Numbered from the stretch's first letter, positions 35,433 to 46,734 are shown. The stretch: DNA of 64,000 nt from Branchinecta lynchi (GCA_023053575.1 JAKZAP010000004.1:1032861-1096860), one strand, 5' to 3'. Numbers and translations: made by a program. The notes: generated by a model from the letters alone, not told the origin.

Positions 35433-36619
35433 TCATTGTTGTTTCCTAGCCAGCTTCGGCTCAAGGAGTAATTAGCGTAAACCTGATTGTCTGGATACAA
35501 AAGTTCAGAATATATATTCAGTTCCCTTTTGGAATCGGCCGCTTGAAACAAGTTTTTCAGCATTATAGTCCACTCAAGTTGCGGGATTACTGGTCGTTGG
35601 TATTTCATTCGCATTACGTCACGAGCTCTAGCCTCGAATAAACTGCATGAGTTCAGATGTTACTGCTCGGAAATCCAGATCACCCAGTGTTTATGCTGTA
35701 CCAGAAGTACGTGTTTTTCTAAAGGATTACATTTTCAGTAAGTTAGATTTTTCCCTTCAGAAGAAATCGTCTTTTGGAAGTGTTATTTAGGGGTTGACGA
35801 AATCGATTATCTGTGGATAGTTTACAAACGAAGCAACGCATTTTCATCGGGTTTACACGTCTATATAAGTGAATAATTGATGGGCAACTAGTCTTTCAGA
35901 TTTCAGCCCTATATGATAAAACCACACCAAGCGGTGGCGTGCCGCTGACAAATTTTTGCACCGCCAAAAATCAAACTGGTGCAGTAAGGGTCCGAAAAAA
36001 GGACGACAGATACCTATGACTCTCAAAAGTTGTCCGTCTGTCTGTTCGTCTGACTGTAGGATATGATTTGATATGATATTTATTTGCCTTGAAAGCCCAA
36101 GGGCCATAACAAACATGTTTCCTTCACCGAAGTTGAACCAGAGGATTGACAGCCCCACAAGGGCCCTTGCCAAGAAGGACCGAAATATCGCTGATGAAGA
36201 ATCGTAGCTGACGTATCCGTTGTAAACACTGTCTGAATATATGTAGACCTATGTTTTGGTGGGGGAGGGGATTTGAAGTAAGGGGCGAAAAATAAATATA
36301 TACCTTAAAGCTAATGCAATAGCTGATTTGGGGTAAGGAGACGTTTACAAGTACAGAAAAACTTGAACAAAAATAAATTCACTATCCAATACAAAAGTGT
36401 TTTGAGAGCATTTATGACATCAGAACTGATGACTACTGATATCAAAAGCTAGTTAGACCTTCTCTTTAGTCTTTTTACCAGCGCCGCCGACGAGACTCCT
36501 TTCAAGTAGACCGTAATTCCTTTCATCACGAAAGGATCCTCGTCCCACTATACTTTTTTCTTAGTCGTCTTCACGAACGGAATCCTTTCGAGTCGGCCGG
36601 AATTCCTTTCTACCTTACG
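35433..36619. other. Mostly unassigned; family 2 3'-end fragment at 35980-36070
   Basis: 35980-36070 holds CAAAAGTTGTCCGTCTGTCTG and a GATACCTATGACTCTC match to the family 2 region before its palindrome, on the minus strand. The remainder shows no feature I can support. Confidence 0.5.
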
Positions 36620-37240
36620 GGATGTTATGCATAATAAGCGTTACCATCAGGAATAACCGAAAAACCGCCAAAAAATGTCTGCTGAGTTTTCTGACATCAT
36701 GACGATCAGTAAATACTTTCCTAACAAAGCTAACATTTCGTGCATAAAGTTTTCAAACACAACAGATAACATACGAAGTGTTACGCATTATTTGTTGAAA
36801 CCGCGCATCCTCAGGCGTATTCTCGCCGTTCCCCAAGGACTCCAGTTGAGGAGTCCCCGCGTTTTTGTTTGTCCCGGGTACTCACTCCCCGTATTCTCGC
36901 GGGTCCCCACGGACGGGGAATGCTCCGGTTATCATGACCAACATCAAAAAGGGCTCCCTTTCAGATTCGGAGGGGAATCAATTTTTGCTGGTGTTGGTGC
37001 AATGTAAAATTAATTAAAAACAATCAGAATAAACAAAAACAAAAACAAAGTGGATCCAGACTAATTTCGTCAATTGCATTTTTTTTTTCGAACAAAATCC
37101 ATTTTGGAAGCATTCCCCGTGTTCTCGCTGTTTCAGTATGCGGTGTCCGCGTGGAGTGACTCCCTCTATTCTCGCCGTTCCCTTTGAGTACCCCAGGAGT
37201 CCTCTTGTGTTATCTGTTATGACACTTCTGACAGTGTAAG
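36620..37240. repeat. Relative of the 44-kb inverted-repeat element, with GTATTCTCGCC repeats
   Basis: 36620-36830 matches 44730-44950 (ATGTTATGCATAATAAGCG, GAACCGAAAAACCGCCAAAAA-like, GAAGTGTTACGCATTAT). It ends with ACTTCTGACAGTG near 37223. Between them is a stretch with repeated CGTATTCTCGCCGTTCCC words. Confidence 0.65.
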
Positions 37241-37722
37241 AGCGTATAAAAACCAAATCGCATACCAACGACAAATCTGCCCCGCTATAGTTGTTCCAAC
37301 TTTTCACCGTTAGTCGGCAAAGAGCGTGTCCGAGGTTGCGTTCCCCCAACTTAACAATTGTTAATAATCGTTAACTTTACTTCGGAGCGGAGCTAACTGC
37401 AGTTTTAACGATCGTTAACTTTTCCCAGTTTTACAGTTTTTAAAGCACAATGTACACGTCTAATGCTTTACTTGGAATTAAATGCTTCACAAATAAACAT
37501 TTCAGACTTCCTTTAGAAGGCACTACGAAAATCGGCCGTTTTCTTGTTATTCCTTGTCTTTATCTCTCTGGCATTTCGACGATCCAAATCTTAGGAGCTG
37601 GGATATCCTGGCAGGAAATTCAAAAACTCCCAGCAATGCTTGATAGAAAAGGATATATTTGAGATGCCACCAAAGTCAAGCCGCAGATGCATTTTACCTG
37701 ATTGTTCTAGTGTTTCATCAGA

Positions 37723-37997
37723 GCCTCCTTTTTGTTGCTATAGCGCTGCCGCATCGCTGTTGCAGCACTTCTTTGCTTTTGCACAATATGCGTTTTTGGA
37801 TTCACTTTCTTCTTGGTTGAAGCGGCAGCGCTGCAGCTTCTTACAGGGAAGCACGGACTTGGTCGGTGAGCAAGTCCGCGATTTTCGAGAAGCGCTGCCG
37901 TCTTCCTCGGAAGCACTGCAGTGCAAAAACGGATGTAGAAAGAATCAGTCCGGAAGTGGCAGAGAAGCGGACCTGCAGCGTGCAACAAAAACGAGGC
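37723..37997. mobile_element. MITE with 5-bp duplication TCAGA
   Basis: Terminal inverted repeats GCCTC(C/G)TTTTTGTTGC at both ends. TCAGA is found at 37718-37722 and 37998-38002, whereas V2 has a single TCAGA at this position, proving the insertion. It is GC-rich with GCGCTGC(C/A)G inverted words inside. The superfamily is not certain. Confidence 0.9.
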
Positions 37998-38112
37998 TCA
38001 GAAGTTCCATGGCTTAAAGCGCCTATTAAAAGTTTTTCTTCGTGGAATAGTGTTGTGAAGCTTGGTTAGCTTTCTTTATAAAATGTACTAGAATATGCAA
38101 TAAGCTTATAAA

Positions 38113-39450
38113 CAAGAGCTGGAAGCTCATATGGCAGTTGCAAGGCTGGGTCAGATGGAAGTGATGGTCAAAAGTTTCATCCTGATCGCTCCATTCTATG
38201 CTTGTCACAAGATGTCCGGTTCTCCCCTCCGACCCCCCCCCCTCCAGTTCATCGGATCATGCCCGGACTTGAAGTGGAACATGCTGAGACATGAGTTCTT
38301 TCAAGATATCAAGTTTCGTTAAGATCTGATAACCCATTCGAAAGTTATGCATGCTACTAATTTCCTGATTCTGCCGTCTCCCCCTCCCCCCACGATAGTC
38401 AGATCGGGCAAGTGACTGTTTCCAAGTTAATCTGGTCGGGTCCCTGGGATGCCTGCCAAGTTTTATCGTCCTATCCTTCCTGGAAGTATATTAACTACGG
38501 ATCGCCGGAATTCCGGAACCCCCTTCCACCTCCCCCTGCAGTGTCAGAATCCTGTCCAGTCCTGTCAGTGATGTATCTAGAGCGTGTGCTTGTTCTGCGC
38601 ACCAAGTTTCATCCCGATCGCTCCACTCTGAGAGTTTCAGACGATTTCCGGTTCTGCCCTCCGACTCCCCCCCCCCCTCCCAGATTCGTCGGACCCGGCC
38701 CGGACTTGAAATGAGACATCTAAGACACGAGATCTTTCCAGATATCCAGTTTCATTAAGATCCAATCACCCGTTCGAAAGTTATGCATGTCCCTATTTCC
38801 TGATTCCGCCACCTCCCCCTCCCCCCACGATGCTTGGATCGGACAAGTGACTATTTCCAAGTTAGTTTGATCGGGTCCCTGATATGCCTGCCAAGTTTTA
38901 TCTTCCTAGCCCACCTGGAAGTACAGTAACTACAGATCGCCGGAATTCCGCCCCCCCCCCCCCCCCCTCCAACTCCCCACAGTGTCCGAATCCTCTCCAG
39001 TTATGTCAGTGATGTATGTAGAGCTTGTGCTTGTTCTTAACACCAAGTTTCATCCCGATCGCCCCACTCTAAGAGTTTCACACGATTTCCGGTTCCCCGC
39101 TCCTACCACCTCCCAGATTCATCAGATCCGGTCCAGACTCGAAATGAGACATCTGAGATACGAGATCTCTCCAGATATTAAGTTTCATTATGATCCGATC
39201 ACCCGTTCGAAAGTTATGAATGTCCCTATTTTCCGGATTCCACCACCTCCACCTACCCCCACGATAGTCCGATCAGGCAAGTGACTATTTCCAAGTTATT
39301 TTGGTCGGGTCCCTGATAAGCCTGCCAAGTTTCATCGTCCTAGCATATCTGGCAGTACCCTAACTCGCAAACACCGGACTAACCGACCGACCGACCGACC
39401 GACGGAAATGTGATCAGTATATGGCACTTGGCCGGAAGGCAAGTGCCATA
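38113..39450 (+). mobile_element. Family 1 element, full copy inserted in V1
   Basis: The 5' end is CAAGAGCTGGAAGCTCATAT (38113). The body has three or four ~280-bp monomers, a CCGA microsatellite (39379-39403) and the 3' hairpin TATGGCACTTG / CAAGTGCCATA (39419-39450). V2 has a plain A/T run at this position (43343-43351), so this is a true insertion. No target duplication is evident beyond the A/T run. Confidence 0.92.
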
Positions 39451-39736
39451 AAAATAACGTAGCTACAAAAATCATTCAAAAACAAATAACTTATTCAAAT
39501 CTGAATTATACAAGCTGATTTATGCATAAAATAAAGATCTAATAAGTATTACAAGAAACATCACTTTTATCTTTGTCCAAGATAGTAAATTGAGCATGTA
39601 CTGGCCCCAAAAATTACGCTTTGAAGTATCACAGAGAGGAAACTGTTGAAAAAGCTGCTGATCTAGGGGGTAAGCATTGTTCCTAGTTTGTTACAGAGTG
39701 GGATTGGGGTAATTTGATCTGCCCATTGAACTTTAA

Positions 39737-41392
39737 AAATGCTCGTTTGAATGGCTTAGATGCTCCCAGTGACGACAAAGCGTGGCCAAAGGTCCTTCGT
39801 ACAGCTAAAGGTTCAGCTGTACCTCCTTCCACGCTAACTATGGCTGACTGGACCAGCCACTACAGTGGTCTATTCAGTGGTCGCAAAAACCAGATTCAGC
39901 AGCACTTTGAAAATTTACTTCTTAAATACCTACCAAGGAAGATATTTCAACCTTCTGTTCTTCCTGTTACTTGTTCCCCCATCGAAATTGCTTTCCGGAA
40001 ATTAAGAAGAACTGGTTCTACAGATTCTGATGGCCTTAGTGCCGATTTTTCCCAAATTGAGTGTCCAGCTTTAACACAACATCTTTAGCTGCTATTTCAA
40101 ATTTGTTTATGCCGGGGTTTGGTTCCGAATAGTTTCCTCTTGGGTACTATAACATCGGTGATTAAGCGAGGGAAAGACGCGGACCTTTGCAAAAGCTATC
40201 GGACAATTACAGTTTCTTGTATCATAAGCAAAATCCTGGAGTACATCCTTCTTCCAGAAATAGTTGAAAAGTGTCGATTTGGTTCAATGCAGTTTGAATT
40301 CCGTTGGAGCGCCAGTTGTGCGCACGCTCATCACATATTGACAAAAATTATGAAACAGGCTACCCGCGACAAGTATCCTATACATATATGTTCTATAGAT
40401 ATAGCTGATGCTTTTGACAATATAACGCACTCTCAGGCCCTATTTTCTCTCATTACTTTTGGAGTGAATCTGTCTGTTGTCTGTCTTTTAAAATTGTGGT
40501 ATGGTCATTCTTCAGTAAGGTTCAAATGGCAAGGTAGCTTGTCAGAGATTATTCCTGTCCGAATTGATGTTCGTCAAGGGGGAGTCTTATCTCCCTACAT
40601 CTTCAAATCGGCCATATCTTCTTGTCTCGATTCTTTGCATCCTGCTTACTTCTATAGAGACCATGCCTTCAGCTACATAGCCTATGCGGACGACTTGCTC
40701 TTAGTAAGCCTTAACCGATCCACACTCACGTCGTTGGAACTTCTCAAAATTGGCCTTGGAGCTAACCTGTTAAAATGTGAGTACCTGCATTTCAACCCTT
40801 CGTCAAATGGTTCGAATATATCCAAAGCTTCTATCTATCTTGGATCTTTCATCGTCGAATCAACAGACTTTCTACGATGGCTCGGCATAACATTCAAATC
40901 TTCATTGTAAAAATTTTGCTCTTCTGTTGTTCAAGAAGTTTCCAGATCAATCCGTACCGCTTATGGGAGCATCGTCCCGAACCGGGGGCGCCATAATCGT
41001 AAAGCTTTGAGAAATGTGTGCAGCACCTTCTGCGCTCCTTGTATACTATTTCGTTCTGGTGTCGCTCATGTTCTGCGAAAGAAGTAGATTAAAAAGATGA
41101 GATCATGGCACCTGCTCCACTTGTCGAAATTATGTCATAACCATACATTAACGGAGAAGTTCAAAATTCAAGATGCAAGTGCAACCCTTTTGGGTTTCCT
41201 CATCGATTTCAAAAATCATGGACGACAGGGCCCAACCAGCGCACGACGTCGTCCACTGTTTCCTGACCGAAGATTAAAAATTAAGTGTCTTATTCTGTGT
41301 TTGTATGTGTTTTTTTTACTTTCTTCATTTACTCCGCCTTTCCAAAATGGCCGTTCATAAATAAATTAATTAAATAGTTAATTAATTAACTT
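39737..41392 (+). pseudogene. Non-LTR reverse transcriptase pseudogene, single frame with three stops
   Basis: Reverse transcriptase of a non-LTR retrotransposon. All recognisable protein lies in one frame: linker LFSGRKNQIQQHFENLL, SYRTITVSCIISKILE, ICSIDIADAFDNI (motif A), VRQGGVLSPYIF, YIAYADDLLLVS (catalytic DD) and LRWLGITF. It then continues past stops with APCILFRSGVAHVLRKK and LRSWHLLHLSK-like sequence. In-frame stops are at 40086-40088, 40908-40910 and 41086-41088; no frameshift is needed to 41360. The tail ends in TTAATTAA repeats (about 41362-41392). No endonuclease is seen: it is 5'-truncated at or near the V1 junction. The clade is unsure; the VRQGGVLSP form differs from the jockey-like copy at 14438. 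Confidence 0.9.
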
Positions 41393-41792
41393 GCCGAATC
41401 ACTTTTCACTCAGTCTAGTTTCAGTTTGATTGGACTATATTTAAAGACAAAAAAATACACGATTTACATTCCTGCCAGGAAAGCACAAATGTAGTGCTTG
41501 TGCCACAAATGTAGTGGATTATCTTTCCAAGTGCTGGCGGAAACTAGCAGAACGCGAGAACAGCCCTGGAAAGCAAGGCGAATTTTAGCCGAAGTCGCAA
41601 ACACAGTCGGCGCATAAGCTCGCGGAGCTTTCTAGACCGCCAGAATCGCCCTTATAGTTAGACAGTTAGTAAGAGTGGAAGACCCCTGATTTCGAATAAA
41701 TCCTGAACGCAAAGGCATGCGGGTGCAGATAGCAATCATGCCTAAAAAGTAATTCAGTATTTATGTATATAATGGTTATTTCATCTTTTTAG

Positions 41793-42020
41793 CCATCGCT
41801 TGCTTATGATGAAGCTACAACGCGACAAAAAAGTTGCAAAATCAAACGGCATCGTTACAAGTTTCAACTTGAGCCCTCCTTACATCACGGGTGGTAAAAT
41901 GAGAGATTACCAGGTACAAGGGTTGAACTGGATGATCCAGCTATTTGAGAATGGAATCAACGGCATCCTTGCAGATGAGACGGGTCTGGGAAAGACGCTG
42001 CAGGCCATATCTCTACTCGG
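41793..42020 (+). CDS. ISWI/SMARCA5-like ATPase exon (SNF2 motif I)
   Basis: One exon of an ISWI-family chromatin-remodelling ATPase, the nuclear motor that slides nucleosomes. The 76-codon frame reads [20 protein letters not shown] then [20 protein letters not shown] and [10 protein letters not shown]. This matches the ISWI stretch that enters the SNF2 ATPase domain, including the Q-motif-like region and motif I (Walker A, GLGKT). A pyrimidine-rich TCATCTTTTTAG precedes 41793 and GG|GTGAGT follows 42020, so it is spliced, with a phase 2 junction in the LLG glycine codon. The motif I methionine (DEMGLGKT in known ISWI proteins) is threonine here (ACG, 41980-41982). No other ISWI exon was found in the window. 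It could be one exon of a live gene with long introns, or a stray copy. The neighbours are transposons. Confidence 0.85.
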
Positions 42021-43059
42021 GTGAGTGACAATGACATTACTTCCATAGTAGAGTTGCGGTTTCAGACACTTCCCTGAGTTGCCAGAGTCAAACACTGTGT
42101 TGTGTTTTTGTATAAAAGTGTTTTAAGCCTCCGTGTTATGCTCGGGTTTAACAGCGATTATCGAGAACACGCAACTCTCCCGAATGGCAAGTTACGTTAC
42201 GTGTTTAAACGTTAGACTCGAGAGCAAACACGGTGGGATGAAAATGGGTGTTAAACTCCGTGCTAAACCCATTGTTGTCTGAAAACGCAACTAGTATTTT
42301 ATTCTAAACTCGCTGCCAGTCACATCTTGAATTTGGTTTACGGTCAGACAGTAAACATGGACGCAAGCCAGGATTTGAAATGGTTCATTAAGGTTCAAAA
42401 AGGAGGCTTCGTGCCTTCGACCAGTTCGATCTATTTTTTCTTTTTAGTTATTTATGAACCTTTTAAATTAAGCTCACTCCACACTGACTTAGTTAAGAGG
42501 CTTAACTGAGCCTTTGACACTAGCCAACTTCAGACTCTAAACTGCAATAAGGTTCTTACGTGATACGAAGCATGGGAAATTTTTACTTCAGGTAGCCACA
42601 TAAGAAAGTCGGAAAAATCTCATTTTTAGACCTTACTTTATGGTGGAAAATGGACTTGGTGGATGGGAAAATCACCAAGTTTGTCCAAGAGAAGATAAAG
42701 ACAGACACAAAATTTAAACTAGTCCGACAAAACGTATGCGATTTTTTTGCAGAAAGAAAAGAAAAACAAAGATGAGTTAAATTTCCAAGGCTAGAAGTTG
42801 CTCTACTAAGACAAAAGGTTGCAATCGTAGGATAGCTGAACGCAATATATCTTATGAGTAAACTTCTATTAACCTGTCTTGACCGATGTCACAAGCGGTC
42901 TGAATGAGGTTGATGGTCTTCAGAGGGGCAGGGGCGTCACTACCCTTATACCCAGGGGCGTCAGAGTGCATATTCGTTGGGGGGTGCAGAGCCAAAGTTG
43001 TACCGAATCTTTCAAAAATGTTACCAAATCCGAGAAACTGAGAATTCGAGTTGGATTAC
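42021..43059 (+). other. Probable intron sequence; no feature recognised
   Basis: Follows the splice donor of the ISWI-like exon. Only short frames without family resemblance; the part 42900-43059 has GGGGCGTCA words repeated twice. Confidence 0.45.
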
Positions 43060-43063
43060 TTAA

Positions 43064-43734
43064 AGTTCAATGGGCACATCAAACTACCCCAATCCCACTT
43101 TGTAACAGCCTAGGAACAACGCTTACCCCCTAGATCAGCAGCTTTTTCAATAGTTTCCTGTCTGTGATATTTCAAAGCATAAATTTTTTGGGCCAGTACA
43201 TGCTCAATTTATTAGCTTGGACAAAGATAAAAGTGAAGTTTCTTATAATACTTAGTAGATCTTTATTTTATGCATAAATCAGCTTGTATAATTCAGATTT
43301 GAATAGGTTATTTGTTTTTGAATGATTTTTGTAGCTATGCTATTTTTTTTAAGCTTATTGCATATTCTGGTACATTTTTATAAAGCAACCTAATCAAGCT
43401 TCACAACATTATTCCACAAAGAAACAATTTAAATAGGCACTTTAAGCCATGGAACTTCTGATGAAACACTAGAACAATCAGGTAAACTGCATCTGCGGCT
43501 TGACTTTGGTGACATCTCAAATATATCCTTTTCTATCAAGCATTGCTGGGAGTTTCTGAATTTCCTGCCACGATATCCCAGCTCATAAGATTTGGAGCGC
43601 CGAAATGCCAGAGAAGTAAAGACAAGGGATAACAAGATAACGGTCGATTTTCGTAGCGCCTTCTAATTAAGTCGGAAATGTTTATTTGTGAAGCATTTAA
43701 TACAAAGTAAAGCATTAGAAGTGTCCATTGTGCT
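43064..43734 (-). mobile_element. TTAA-flanked element V2
   Basis: Terminal inverted repeats AGTTCAATGGGCA (43064) and TGTCCATTGTGCT (to 43734) are flanked by TTAA at 43060-43063 and 43735-43738. It is inverse to V1 and lacks both V1 insertions, so it is the empty-site reference for them. On the minus strand the frame MSPKSSRRCSLPDCSSVSSE continues as VPWLKVPI, then stops. Confidence 0.88.
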
Positions 43735-44073
43735 TTAAGATTATTGAACAGAAAGGATTATGTACAAAGAGTAAAACTAAAGGGCGGCACGAAAGATGAT
43801 TAGCCAGTTATTAGGCGTCGGTTGTTGAGAAAGCCGCTAGGTCCATATATTCCCGGGCACGATTGCGGTATCAGCTTCTATTTATTATACCCAACACAAA
43901 ATTAAATCCAGCCGCCGGTGAAAATTTTCTAAATCCAATTTTTGTTCTTCCTGTGGGTTACAATTTAACTGCTTCCCATACAAATTCTAACTCTTACCGT
44001 GTATCACCAGTATCCTAACAAGAAACCGGATAGATTGACGTCCCGGCAGTAGCAGCTACTGTAGGCTAGTCAA

Positions 44074-44977
44074 ACTGTCAGAAGTTTCATATCATATAAC
44101 AAGATGATGCGCGGTTTCAACAGATAATGCGTACAGATAACACTTCGGATGATAAATCTTGTGTTTCATAAGCATTGTCCTAATTGGTGTAATAAGGTGA
44201 ATAGCGCTATACGCGATGTCTACGTCTTAACAAACAGGCCTGTTCAAATACAACCCAAGAGGTTCTTATCAATGCGGCTTCCGGTGTTGCCAAGGTGATA
44301 CAATTTTTCGAGCTCTAAAAATATCCGAAAAGGTTCTTGGTACTACTTGAAGTACACGAGTACAATATAACGCAAATTATACTGTAAAAAAGCTAAGAAA
44401 ATAACGGATGAACAGCATTGGTCCTCGAACTGACGAAAAGCCGTCGTAATAGAACAAAAACGTGTTTTTGTTAAGAAAAGTTGTTTCTTTAGCTTCCAAC
44501 AAAGTAGAACTGTTGTGCTTTCCTTGGCAACCCTGACGACGCTGCGCCTCTCCTCGGCCCGCTGGCGAACCAACCAAGCGATCTGATTGGCCCTGCATAA
44601 GCCAGAATAGAACGCTAGTCTATTCTCCTTATTCACCTTATTACAGCGCGCTCCGAGGAAAAGAGGAATCTGTAATAAGTCTTATACGCGGTAATACGCC
44701 TTATTACACCAATTAGGACAATGCTATAATGTTATGCATAATAAGCGTAATCAGGAAGAACCGAAAAACCGCCAAAAAGTGTTTGCTATTTTGTTATGAC
44801 GATAAGGAATAAAGTCAGTAGATGCTTTTTTGGCTCTTACTAACAAAGCTTCTTATGCATATCATTGCATGCATAACGTTTTCAGACACAGCAGATAACA
44901 TCCGAAGTGTTATCTGTTACGCATTATCTGTTGAAACCGTGCATCCACGTCTTATCTCTTCTGAAACTTCTGACAGT
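44074..44977. mobile_element. Inverted-repeat element (outer) with nested MITE
   Basis: Ends ACTGTCAGAAGTTTCA (44074) and TGAAACTTCTGACAGT (44977). Matching arms extend ~80 bp inward, each with CGGTTTCAACAGATAATGCG and AACACTTCGGATG. No target duplication was found. Related sequence is at 36620-37240. Confidence 0.82.
44171..44725. mobile_element. MITE nested in the inverted-repeat element
   Basis: Terminal inverted repeats start AGCATTGTCCTAATTGGTGT at 44171 and run ~28 bp (complement ending at 44725). They are flanked by ATA on both sides (44168-44170, 44726-44728), compatible with a TA or 3-bp duplication. No credible protein is inside. Confidence 0.88.
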
Positions 44978-45289
44978 GCAGCACTACCCATGATAAAATA
45001 AAGTGAGTGGCGCAGGCGAGTTCGCTTTTTCCAGCCAGATTCTATTAGCACTATTTACATGCAGATGCTAGCTTTTCATATTTATCAAATCCCAATCATA
45101 AGACTGGCTTCAAACCTCAGTTAATGAAGCGCCCTTCTATAAAAATAGAGAATATCACTAAAAGCGCCACAGGCGGAATTTTCGAAACATTTGAGATTAG
45201 AGCTTCTTCTTGGGATCCAGAATAAAAGTAAGGACTATTGATGAAATCATAGATCAGTCCTTTTGTCTGCGCCCAGGGCCTCACTTGAC

Positions 45290-45850
45290 CTGTTCGAGTT
45301 TCGAGGTTCGTGGTAACTACCGAATCCCAGCAATTATACTGAATAAGTTACCGAATCCCAGTTATTATGCCGAATAAGTTTAGACCGATATCCTATTCGG
45401 GATTATATGCAACTCCCGAGTCCCGGTTATTGTACCGAATAGTTTTGGTATCGAAATCGACCAAATATTATTCATCTTCGGTAGAATTTCGTCAAAACTA
45501 GAACAAAACTCGGGATTCTGGGTAACTACAGAATCCTGAAAATTATACCGAATCCCAATCACGATATCGAATAATTTTGGACCGATAGCTTATTCGGGAT
45601 TTTGTGACCGAATGTCCTACCGAACCAAATATACCGAACCTCCCACAAAATTACCAAATAATTCCTCACCGAATTCGTGATAACTACCGAATCCTGGCTA
45701 TTATATCGAATCCCGATCACTATACCGAACAGATTTGTATCGATAGCGTATTTGTAATTCTGTACAATTACGGAATCCCTGTAATATACCGAAAAGTTCT
45801 GGCATCGAAAAAATACCGAACAGTTTTGTTAAAATTTTGGGCCTCCCTAG
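45290..45850. repeat. Degenerate ACCGAATCCC repeat region
   Basis: Variants of (T)ACCGAATCCC, ATTATACCGAA and TATTCGGGAT recur more than a dozen times with irregular spacing and in both orientations. It looks like an old, diverged tandem repeat. Confidence 0.65.
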
Positions 45851-46098
45851 CGACTCCCCTGCTTCTACCGTTGTTGCATAGCGTCCAGTTGCCGACGGAC
45901 TAAAAACCAGCCGACAAAAGAAATGGACGCCGTTGCCGCTTCGTGGATGACCACTCCTTTTTGACGGACAGGTCTGTGATTTTACAGGCATCCTTACATT
46001 CGAGATCGCAAAAAGACGCTCTGTTCAGCAGCGTTTCTACGAAATTTCGCCTGCGGTGCATTTCGGAGTATTCTCAATTTGGCGGTTGGAAACTTATT

Positions 46099-46730
46099 GT
46101 GTTGCGAGAGCAACACTTTGGTTTTGTCCTCGTTTTTTTTTTTTTTTTTTTTTTTTTTTTCCTATGACTCCGATTTCATTTTATTCCTGGTAACTGGGAA
46201 GGGTCTAACCTGTGCGGTTTTTACGGAAAGTGTGGACCTTAGGCCGGATTGATGAATATGACATTACATTTTGGAACGCTCCGTATAACTCTTGCCTGGG
46301 GCAACAAGGATGGTTTTTGCTTGTCCTCGAGCCAGAGCCTACGGTTTGCGAAGTGAAGTGGAGTTGTATAGCCTATGTCGGAGAGAACCATCTCAAGTTG
46401 TGTAGCGAACCTTTCGTTTCATCAAACCATGTTTCTGCTTTCGAGTGGAAAGCTCTGTTCTAGCACGCTAGCAGGCAGGCACCAGTTTCAAATTGAAGGT
46501 GGACTAAAATCTATAAGTGTTAAATATATGCGGCAGTTACCCGGCCCCACAGCCAACATATCTTCTTTGAGTGATAAATAGAAAAATCTACAGAGACAAA
46601 AAAGTGGCTTTTTCCCACGGGTCCGAAAGTGCTGCCATCTACTGCTTATATCCATTTATCTGCGCGATTTCAGCTGAGTTTATCGTTCGTTTTTTGCACT
46701 TGGGTTGGTAGACAAATGGTAACTTTCTTA
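46099..46730 (+). mobile_element. Family 3 element, 5' part, plus strand
   Basis: Starts with the hairpin GTTGCGAGAGCAAC, ACTTTGGTTTTGT and a T tract (46133-46160), then CCTATGACTCCGATTTC. The following ~500 bases match 63355-63900 and, inverted, 30590-30970. One base missing near 46300 shifts the frame seen in the 30.7-kb copy. Confidence 0.8.
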
Positions 46731-46734
46731 AACT

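Larger units (their letters stand above)
37444..39732 (+). mobile_element. TTAA-flanked element V1, with two nested insertions
   Basis: Ends AGCACAATG (37444) and CCATTGAACT (39732) between TTAA at 37440-37443 and 39733-39736. It is the inverse of V2 (43064-43734), allowing for a 275-bp element (37723-37997) and a family 1 element (38113-39450) inserted in this copy only. TTAA duplication fits piggyBac or Kolobok. A short frame reads MPPKSSRRCILPDCSSVSSE (37663 onward), with a CxxxxC that weakly recalls the start of a THAP domain, a domain found in Kolobok proteins. Confidence 0.82.
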
